DNA of 64,000 bases from Doryteuthis pealeii (lineage: Eukaryota > Mollusca > Cephalopoda > Myopsida > Loliginidae). The stretch spans positions 78,001,894 to 78,065,893 of the forward strand of contig CM042152.1 in the NCBI GenBank assembly GCA_023376005.1, written 5' to 3'. The position numbers and the translations under genes are program-made. A model generated the notes under the pieces. That model did no database searches. It saw nothing but the letters and a program-made list of their open reading frames with translations, and was not told the DNA's origin. This document shows positions 23,401 to 34,800 of the stretch, one piece after another (the stretch's first letter is position 1; every line of letters begins with the position of its first letter).

Positions 23401-26400
23401 AGGGTAGCATTCCCAGTTGATTTTTTTTATTTATTTGAGGTTATTGTTATTTAATAATAGTTAAATAGAGCTGTGTAAATGGAGTTCAAAACTGTTTGAA
23501 TTATGCAAATATCCCCAGTGGTTCAAAAGTTATGAGAATTTTAAGCCCCGAAATCGGGGGTACAAAAGTGGACATGATTTTGTTAAAAAATATGTCAAAT
23601 CACAAACCAATTCAAAACAAGAAATTCAGTCATTTCTTTACTATTTCTTTATTTTTGGAACAATTTTGATAAAACTTGACAATTCTTATATAAAATTGCA
23701 CGTTCTTTCTGATTCTTCACTCAAATTGTATCAATGCTGTAACCTATTATTTAGAAAGATTATTTTATTTTCCTTCCAACCATATAAATATTTTAAGTTT
23801 GGACTTGAAATACACAAGAAATTGCGATTTAAACCGATTACGGTTGGAATTTGTCAATGTCTACCAAAATCATTGAATGACTGGGGGTTGCTGACTCAAG
23901 TAATATTGGGTTACTTTACGAGATGCAAGCCTCCCCGGAAACCCCAGTGTTTGCAACGTAGTGCCAGGTTGTATAGGGATTTATGTGAATAGTAAATTCA
24001 GTCCTACCATTATTGGTGTGGATATTGGTTTGTCTTCGTTTAAGGAAATAGATTTCAATCTTTTAAAATGTTATTCTATTACAGCTTAATTATTAGGTAA
24101 AAACCAGCAGCTAGTGTGATGGGGGGGTTGTATTTTCAATTTGAATTCTTGTTATATTTTATTCACTTCATTTAAAACGACAACCTTCTCTGTTTTCAAT
24201 TTTCTAACCAATTTCTTGGCTAAATGTTGCAAAAACGAGGATTTTTGGTGCATTTTAGTAGACGATCTTCGATACTATTTCCTCAAACAATAGTGCAAGT
24301 AAGAGATTTAGTTTTTGATATCAGTATTCATTATACCAACACACAACTTCGTTGTTTGAGAGAATTTGATATTAAAAAAAAGTGAAAAATCAACCTCCCC
24401 TACCATGCACTCACAAGACAAAACCAAGATGTGTCTGATGAGCGTGCCAGTTTAGGGTGCCAACAACCGACCAAGGAACAGGTAGTACTAATTTACCTTG
24501 TATTAATAGCAGTGAATAGTGCTGGCAAATATAACATATTATAATTTGATTGTGCAACATATCATGAAGTATGCAACACACAATAATTATTGCATCCACT
24601 CTCCTTCGTCACCATCCATTAATTGCCTTAAATCACTCAACAGTTTAGCTCTGTCAACTGGTGTTTAAGAATACATCCACTGCACCTCTACAGAGGGGTA
24701 AGAACCCCCTCCCCCCCAACGAAGCCTCCTGTTGGCCGTGAATTGTGACCCTTGATGCTTAAGGACAGAATCTTGGTGACTGAGCAGTCCATGAAACTCC
24801 ACTTAGGTCCTTACTTAGGCTAGATGGACGGTCGGAGAGGCCCCCTCTGATCAATTGGCTGACCATGTCAATCCCTACCACCTATATGATTGTCCCAACC
24901 CTATTGCCCTTATGCCAACCTCCAACACTTTTTATTATATATGTGCTAGAAGATAGTGGCTGGGGATCTTCATCCTGGGAATGACATTAAACTCTATCTG
25001 ATGGTGAAGTTCCTGTTCTGAAGGTTTGGGGAATGAGGAGCACCCCTTCATCACCATTTCTCCCTGGTCCACTCTGACCCGTAGTGGTAGTACCTGTTAG
25101 AGTCCCATCTATGTGTTAAATAGAGAATTTCTTTACAAAAAAACAAACAATTGAGTTTAAAAAATTTTCTTCCAAACATTTCACCGCTCAGATGACAGTG
25201 GTAATAAAGGGTTAAACAAAACAAGATATTAATTGATATTGATACTCAAACAAGAACAACAACCACAGTGTGAAACATGTCAAACACCTTTGAATATTGA
25301 ACACTTATTCATAGAATGCAGGTTTTTTGCTCACATCAAAAGCCGTTATTTTAATGCAAACAATCTTATTTGAAAATGTCAACATATAGGCTACAGTCCC
25401 AAGCCGATTATCGTTCAGTTGTGTTGGATGTAAAAAGTGGCCAAATAAATTGTCCTTTATTATTAAAATGATATCACCCCAAAATTCCAATTTTTTTTCG
25501 CGCATAAGTTTCTTGCATCAAGAATTAATAAAATAAGTTTTAAGTGATTAAAATACGTATAGAACGAAAATAGCTCCGAATTCAAATTAGCCAATGAGAT
25601 TACAGATTTTATCTGGAATGTAAACATCAGCTGATGTTCTGTGTTTATGAAATAAAAAAATATTAATTTAGAATGACCCTCAACCCCCCCCAAAAAAAAA
25701 TTCCTAATAATATGCTTTAGTAACTAAAGCAAACAATTTTTTTTCTTCAGGAAAAATTTCAAAATATAATTTTCAATTAAAGAACTGGCTTTTTAGAAAA
25801 TCTGGGGGGAAAAAATGAATAGTATTTCGTATACAGATATTAAAAATGCTTAGTTTATACTAGCTACTGGCAAAATATTAAAAAAAAGTCCCAGACGTAA
25901 AAAAAATAAATGAATAGTATTTCGTATACAGATATTAAAAATGCTCATTTTTATACTAGCTACTGGCAAAATGAACCTAAAATGCGTATGACTTTAGCCC
26001 CCCTACAGAAAATAATTTACCAAAAATCAGGGAATTATCGGATTTTAATGAAATTTTCAGTGTTTATTTATCAATGAACGATCTTTATAATGCATTATTT
26101 ATTTTATTTCAAAACTTTCTCATTTTTTTCAGGTCACTTAATTTTGACCCCACCTTATGTTGGGGGCGTAAATTGTTTTGCGAGTTGGTCATTTTCAATA
26201 CTAATTACAGTATAAATAAAGAGATAAAAGACCGAACTTATGAATAGAAACAACAAAAATTTACGCGATATGCGAAATACTATTATTTTTTTCTTTTTTC
26301 TAAAAAGCAAATTCGCTTATTACTCATTTTATTTACGTGACTTGTTGTCACATGATGCGAAATACTATTATTTTTTTCTTTTTTCTAAAAAGCAAATTCG

Positions 26401-28820
26401 CTTATTACTCGTTTTATTTACGTGACTTTTTGGAAGGTAAAATGCACATAAAACATTTTTTGTCGCTAACAACTGTTGCTTCTTCTTCGCTGGAGGTGGC
26501 CGTTTTGTTTACTTATTTATATTTTGAATACACGATGCTGTTTCTCTTTTCTTTTAGCTCTCTTTTTTTCTCTTTTTTGCTAAAAAGTATAAATATAAAT
26601 ACACACTATATATTACTTCCTAACCGTTAGACATGACATAACCCCAGACGGGTTGATATGCCGTTAAAATCAATAAACCAACCAACCATTAATTGCTAAT
26701 CTCTTTTCTTTTCCAGCCATGGTGACCATTCAATTTTCATTGGATGATACTTATCCAGACACATTTCCAATAATGGAAATAACAGAATCGGAAAACTTAG
26801 ACGATGCACAATTAGATGAAATCTTGGAACACATGAATACTGTGGTAAGTTTAAGCATTTACCAAAAATCAAAGAAGAAAAAAAGAGATAAATGAGGAAT
26901 TAGTGTTAAAGAATTGTCTTGGTAATTTAGCTGGGCTGTCTCAAGTTGGGAGTCATTCAGTGGTAATCTGAACATTATTACATAAATGAGAGTAATCTCC
27001 CCTTGTATGTTTCATTTTGAGGATGCCTTATGTTTTGGTTGGCCATTTTCATTTCACTGTAAATCTACACTGAAAATACGAATTTGTTCATATCAATGCA
27101 ACTACATGTTTTAACACAAAAATATCATAAAATGTGTTCTTAACAATTAAGTTCATTTCAAATAATGCGCAAGCACAATTAAGAACACATTTTATGATAT
27201 TTTTGTGTTAAAACATGCAGTTGTATTGATTCAAACAACTTTGTATTTTCAGTGTAGATTTATGGTGAAATGAAAATGGCCGACCAAAACAAACGGCTTC
27301 CTCAAAGTGAAACATACAAGGGGAGGTTACTCTTTATTTAGCTAATGTTCAGATTACGGAGGTTCCAGTTGGGGAATTTTTGGGAATGTGGAGCACTCCT
27401 TCATCACCTCCCATGTCCACTCTGGTCAGAGTGGTAGTACATGTTAGGGTCCTATCTATAGGTTAAATAGACAAAAAATGTGTTGGAAAAAAATTGAGTA
27501 ACCATCACGAATAAATAAAACAAAAATGTCTTTAGCATAAAATAACCCAAATGGGTTGACATGTAAAATCCAACCAACTAACCATGACCAAAATCAAAGA
27601 AGAGATAAATGAGGAATTTATATCAAAGAATTGTTTGTTTGTCTTGGTAATTTGGCAGTAAAAGACATGTCACTTAGCTGTTCTGTGGAGTTGGAGTTGT
27701 TGAGTCATGTGCTAGAAGGCAGTGGCCGAGGGTATTAGTGTCCTGGGTATGATGTTAAACTTTATCTGATGGTGAAGTTTCAGTTCTGGAGCTCTGTTAT
27801 GTGGAGTACCCATTCATCACCATTACTTCCAAGTCCACTCTCACATGGAGTGGTAGGTTACATGTTTAAAAAAAATGAGTTTAAAAGAAAATTGTGTACC
27901 CATCAAGAATGAATATAACAAAAGTGTCTTCAGTATAAAATAACCCAACTGGTTGACATACCATAAAACACCAACCAACCAACCAACCAACCAACATGCC
28001 CCCTTCCCCAGGTCTATGTAACATTACTGGGGGGTCCACACAAAAAAAATAGTTTGTGTCTTATACCAAGATGATAATCCAACAGTTTTTTAAAGGTACA
28101 ATGAGTCAGTTTAGAAAATGCAACAGGTAGTATCAATTGACGTTTTTTTATTTTGAATAATTATGATATTTTGGACTGTTGTCCTCATCTTTATTGTGTA
28201 TAAACACAATGTTCAGGCCATTGTAACCTCAGGCTCTGTTTTAGGTGTTTTTTTAATTTATTATTTTAATTACCTTAGAATAAATCATCTTCAGACAATT
28301 ACCCATGAATTCAATTGCAGTTTTGGAGCTAAATCGTTACTACTCACTCAAGGGAGCTCTGAAACTGCATTTGAATTCATGGGTAATCGTCTGAAGATGA
28401 TTTATTTTCAGGTAATTAAAATAATAAATAACCCCACCTAAAACAGAGCCCGAAGTGAGTGGTCTGAATGTTGTGTTTATAGACAATAAAGATGAGGACA
28501 ACAGTCCGAAATATAATTATTCAAATTAATCCTCATCTCATAAATACACATGAAAATATGTCTTTTATTTTGTCTGATAATTAATTTTTGTCACTTTCTT
28601 GTACAGGCACAAGAGACTCTTGGTATGGTGATGGTGTTTACAATTGTATCTGCTGTTCAAGAGAAAATCAGTGATATCATTGAACAGACACAAATACAAC
28701 AAGAAGAAGAGAAATTACGAAAACAAAAAGAACATGAAGAAAAAGAAAGGGTGTGTAAATGTTTATATTTATGTTAGTCTCTGTGTGTGTCTCTCTCTCT
28801 CTCTCTGTGTCTGTATGTCT

Positions 28821-28862
<42 letters not shown>

Positions 28863-31800
28863 AAAATTGTTTTGAGGAAAATATTGCCTTGGCACATCAA
28901 ATTAATCCAGAAAATTATAATTTGAGATGGCAATGTACAAGAAATGACTAGATGACAAATATATTTCCTATAGTCAAATCTAATGAAAATGCATTACTTC
29001 CAGGTCCACTCTGGCCTGGAGTGGTTGTGCCTGTTAGGGTCCCATCTATGGGTTAAATCAGGGGTTCTCAAACTTTTAAGTCCGTAGACCCCTACAAAAA
29101 TTTGATTGACCCCTCATAGACCCCCTCCTTATATACCCCAGTCCACCTTGCAATTATTTTGTTGCAACCAATTATGGAATTAATGAATTCTGCACAAATG
29201 TTTATGTAAAACTGTTAATTGAAAAATAACCATAAAATAAACAGTAAAGTAAGCATAACATGTAAAAAAAAGAGTTGCAAATATTTAATACTAACTTAAT
29301 AACTTACCAAGGAATCACATTTCCTAATGTGATGGGTGAAGCTGATGACTTTTGATAAGTTCATAAATATTGGGATTAAACTTTTGAAAATATATCAACA
29401 TGAGCATGTTCTTCAGGATTCTTGTGGACCCCCAAATACTTACCCCCCCACCTCACGAGTTGTTGTATAGACCCCAGGGGGGTATGTAGACCACTTTGAG
29501 AAACCCTTGGTTAAATAGATAAAAAATTGACAAATTTGTTTACAATTTTTCTTCCGAAGTATTGATACGAATCTTTCAAAACTTTGCAAGCATTAAATGA
29601 CCCATCAAGATTGATATGCCGTAAAACAAAACAAAACAAAACCATAAAAAAAGGTTGGCTTTAACACACTCCTTGAGTACACAAGTCAATTTTTATCAAG
29701 AATTACCCAAAAGGTATTTAGGTAGAATGAATCTTTTCTGAGGAATTTTTCTCCCAGAATTTCTGATTCACTGATCTTATTTAATTTCTGGACAAATAAG
29801 ACCTTCCTGGTCAATTTTAAGCTTAAAAGTTTCGAGTACCACCAGGATGCAGCTAAGAGTTACATAATTTACAGTGAACTAATATAGAAATAAATTTAGT
29901 ATGGCACAAGGCCATAAAAATAAGGTACCAGTAAGGAAAAATATGCTACAACATTAATTTTTACGATGATACAACACGATTACCTCCCTTAGTATAAAAG
30001 TTTTTGTCAAGGGAAGTAACTCATTATTTAAATTTTCAGAATTACCTCCCCTAAATTTAAAGTTTTTTGCAATGTTTTTTTTTCATCATTAAAATGGAAT
30101 ATTTTAAAGTAGAAAGACTAAAAAATAACTAAAAAAGACTAATATAAAAAGATTACACTTATTTTAATTATATTTTAATTGGTTTCTATATAAAATCATT
30201 CAGAGGATTGATTTTAACTCGGAGAATGAAACAATAATATTAGAGATCAATATTACTTAGTAATTGTTTATTAAACCCAGTTTTGTTAAAGCTGTCCAAA
30301 ACGTTCAAGATAAAATGCAAAAATGTAAATCCTGATTATCTGGTGTCGCTTAATCGACGAATTCTTATTTCTTCATAAGTATTGTCACCTCGGCTAAATA
30401 ATGGACCATTCCGTTTTTATTATAAAGAAAGGGAAGAAAAATGACATGCTACACTGAAAAAATATAAGAAAGAAAGAAAAAGTAGGAGAAAGATAGAGAG
30501 AGGGGGTGATAATGCTAATCTGTTTCAATCGAACATAATGAAAAGAAAGAAAAAGAGTGAGAGAGAATTAAATCAAGATTATTGTACTTTGTACATATTG
30601 AACTTTTTCGAAATAGCTCTTAAGCATATTAAAGGTTGAAATAATTAAATTATCATACTGTAGTGTCCTGCTAGTTAATTCATATTACAAAAGAAAGAAA
30701 AAACAGTGTTTCATAGTATATTTTTATCTTTTACATCTGTAACTTTATAACCAATTTTTGAATATTTTTATATCTTATTATAATGGAGATTTGGTGTCTG
30801 TCTGTAATCGAAACTATGTCACTGCTTACATTGCAATACCCTCATCAGTAATTGCATAAGTTTATCAATGAATATTTAATTTATAGTCAAATTTATTAAT
30901 ATATAAAATAGATATTATTTATTAATGAGGTCTCTTATGAAAATCTGAGTTAGACTTGCCTCAAAACAGACCAAGAAATAAAGGTTTACATAGTATATGA
31001 TGTGGTTAATTTGTATACTGGTTTTAATAAAACCGGGTTTAATAAATAATTACTTGGTGTTATTGATCTGTAATATCGTTTTATTCTCTAACGTCTTAAA
31101 ATCAATCCTATGAATATAAAATCGTATTTAAATCAATCCTACGAATATAAAAACCAATTAAAATATAATTAAAATAAGTGTATTTTTTTTTATATGCGTT
31201 CTTATCTAATTTTGTTAGTCTTTCTACTTTGATATATTTCATTACATTAAAACTTAAATACTTACGCCCAGTTCGGTGGTGTATATTCTTGCTAGTGTTT
31301 ATAATGTTTTGAAAATCAAAAAATCACTTTTGTTTAAACAATGATTAATGTTTGATATTTTCAGAAAATATTTGAAGGAACACGTGTCACTGTTGAAACG
31401 TTTCTCGCTTGGAAGACAAAATTTGATGCTGAAATGAATTCTTTAAAAAAGAATGATATAAGTCTGTCCAGTTCAAAGTTAACAGGTCAGTATACATTTT
31501 GGTATTTGTTTTTTATTTTTATTTCGTAATTATATATATATATATAGGAGGTTGATTTAGAAGGCTATCACAATGCAAGTGTAAAGAAAAAAAAAATAAT
31601 ACGGTAACAATGATGTTGTGTGTTAACTTGAATTTAATTCTTGAATTTTCGAGATGATATCTCTTTTTCAAAAGATCACTGGAACTGAAGCAGTTTAGTT
31701 ATGGCATTTCTTTTTAAATGAATTTTTATTTTTTTGAAAATGATGGTATTTTTATATAACTGTATTCTTGTGTTGTATGTTTACGTGAATGCGTTTTTTT

Positions 31801-34800
31801 TTTTTTTTTTTTTTTGTACTTGCGCGTATGTTGTCATGAGCGTGTCCATGAAAATGTGTGTTGGTTGTGACGTTATGACTGTATCATAGCGCGGGATTGC
31901 ACGTGCATATGTATGTGTGTATTAAAGAGCGTATTTGTGTTTGGTGGCCATGGTGATGTATAATATTTTGTGTTGGATGTAATATAAATCAATTTAATCA
32001 TTTATTATTATTATTAATATTAATATATAATCAATATTATGAATATGCAAATAAATATATTAATGATATTGATTATATATTAATATTAAATGATGGTGAA
32101 GTTCCAATTTTGGAGCTCGGGGAATGTGGAGTACCCCTTCATCATCATTGCTCCCTGATCCACTTTAATCCGGAGTGGTAGTACCTGTAAGGGTATCATC
32201 TATGGGTTAGATAGAGAAAAAATGAGTTTGAAAAAAAAAGAAAAAAAAAGGGGTATAAAAAAAATTGAATACCCATGAAGAATGAATAAAACAAAATGTC
32301 TTTGGCATAAAATAACCCAACAAGGGTTGACATGCCATAAAATCCAACCATTCTTTATGATTTTGAGAAGTTTCATTTGATTTGGCCGAGTTGAAAATAA
32401 ATTTTCTTTTCATGATTGGAAATTTATGAAATACAATGTATTTAATGTGAAACTTTTATTTTTATTTTTCAGGAAAGGAATTATTTTTACAAGATTCTTC
32501 TATGATTGTATCCGACATGCAATTTCTTCAAGGGGGTACGTCACAGTTTTATTCTCTTTTAAAATTTATGTTTATTTTCATCTTCTTGATGTTTTAGGGG
32601 TCAGTTTAGCTGAGTCGTTACAACACTGGCTTAGGAATTGCAAGGTTCTGGATTCGGTACGAGTCCCCTGCCAACTCAGTGTTTGAGTAACACAGATTGG
32701 GTAATCTGATCTGTGTGGTTAAGTAGGGAGCTGACGGTAGGTGTGGCACTCCACTTCAGCAAAAAACAAAAAAACAAAACAATCTCCCTGGTCTAGTGCT
32801 CATAAGAATGAGATAGACTCCCTTGCTGTCCTGCTGATACCGACAATAAGCCACTACACCAACTGTATTTTTTTTTTTTATTACAAGGTTCAACTTTCTT
32901 TCAATTAATAAAGAAAGTCGTGTGAAATTGGAATAAAGAAGTCTTTATTCTGAATTTAACCCTTTATCTAGCAGAGTGTCCTAAACTGCTCGATGATCAA
33001 AATTCTGGACCACTCGAAAACAATAGAGATAAAAATATTAAAAGATCCTACCTTATTGAGAAAAAAAACCCTATTTCAAGTGAGGTAACTTTTAATTAAT
33101 TACATTAGTTACTTCCCTTCAATTTTTAAGGAAATTCAATTCTAAATGGGTGAATGAAAGGGGTAATCTGAACATTAGCTACATAAATGAGAGTAACTCC
33201 CCCTTATTTCTTTACTTTGATTAAGAAAGGACATGTTTTTCATTTACACCGTCAATATCCGGTTGTTTGTTAGGATTAGGGGTTAGTTTTATAATTTTTT
33301 TAAATCTAAAAATCGTCTGTTAAAATAATCGGATATTGACGGTGTAAATGAAAAACATGTCCTTTCTTAATCAAAATCAAAAAAGGGGTGCCTAAAGGTC
33401 ATATGGTCCAGACTTTTTAATCACATGACTAAAATAATCCAATACCAGCCATGCTCAGAGTTATCGCCCTCAGATGTCATTTGTGGGGGTAGCAAGAGGG
33501 TTAATGTTTTAGGTTAATAGATAGTTATTCCTGTTGCGTGTTTCTAGGGTTTGCTTTTAACTCCATCTTATTTGGTGGTCACGCTAAAAAAGGAATTCAT
33601 GGAGAGAAAAGGAATTCACGGACAGAAAACGAAGAGACAAAGACAAAAGGCAGTTTTTTATTTTTATTTTGGCTTTATTCTCGGTTCATAGCCACAAGGT
33701 GGTAAGGAAATTTCCTCCTGATCAGTAGTCGTGTCTCAACCTAGATTCGTATTTTCAGTGTAGATTTATAGTGAAATGAAAATGGCTGACCAAAACATAA
33801 GGCTTCCTCAAAGTGAAACAAACAAGGGGAGATTACTCTCATTTATGTAGCTAATGTTCAGATTACCTTTTAAGCTAGTTAACTAATAAATTTTGTTGCC
33901 ATAATTGTAGTGATGCTTTTTCATAGCTAAAATGTCTAAATTAGATAAATTTAACTATAAAAGAGAGGTATAATTTTTTCAATTTTTTTTTTATTTATCT
34001 TTAATTAATATGAAAACCCCGTGATAATAGAGGTTTCAATATTGAAGTTAGGGGCTTCCAAAATTCACTGGGGGGGGGGGTTAACCTCTCTATAGTGAAA
34101 ATTTTGTAAATTTTCTACTTCTTAATGTCATTTTTCCATATATATTTACCAACCCCTCCGCACGAGCAGGATGCGACACAAGGTCAATTTCTTAAGCGGA
34201 GTTCAACAGGTTTGAATTCAGAGTTTTCCTTCTAGACTGGTTGCCTAACCAAGGTTAAAGAGCCCAGTCTGCCCTACTATTTACTCATAGCTGGAGGAGA
34301 GTAGGATTCATACCTTTCCCAAAGGTATTAGCGCTAAGTGAAATGCAATTACCATATCCAGGATTAGAACTCGGGGCGACAAGTCCATTTCCCATGATTT
34401 TAACCATTACACCACACGCTTCCTACTATTTTTCAATATGAAGAATAAGATATCTATTGAAAATAAGACCTAGTGTTATATTTTGGGATAAAAATAAATT
34501 TAAGCCCCCCCGTCTTATTTTGGGGAAACATAGCACATAATTTGTGTCTTGTAAGGTGTCGGGAGGGGGGGGTTACTATTGTATTTATATAAACAAATAA
34601 AACTGTTCCGATCTCTTTCATTGCATTTCTTGGTTTGTACAAAAACCTCAAATAACTATTGTCTCTCTTAGATCAAAGAAATAGTGAGCTAGTTTCATAG
34701 ATTTGCCATTGTAAAGAGTTTAATCCTCACTGGGTGCCTACTATTGGGACTCAGTGTCAGACTAAGACTAGTTTAATAAATAACTACAAGCAGTGTGAAA

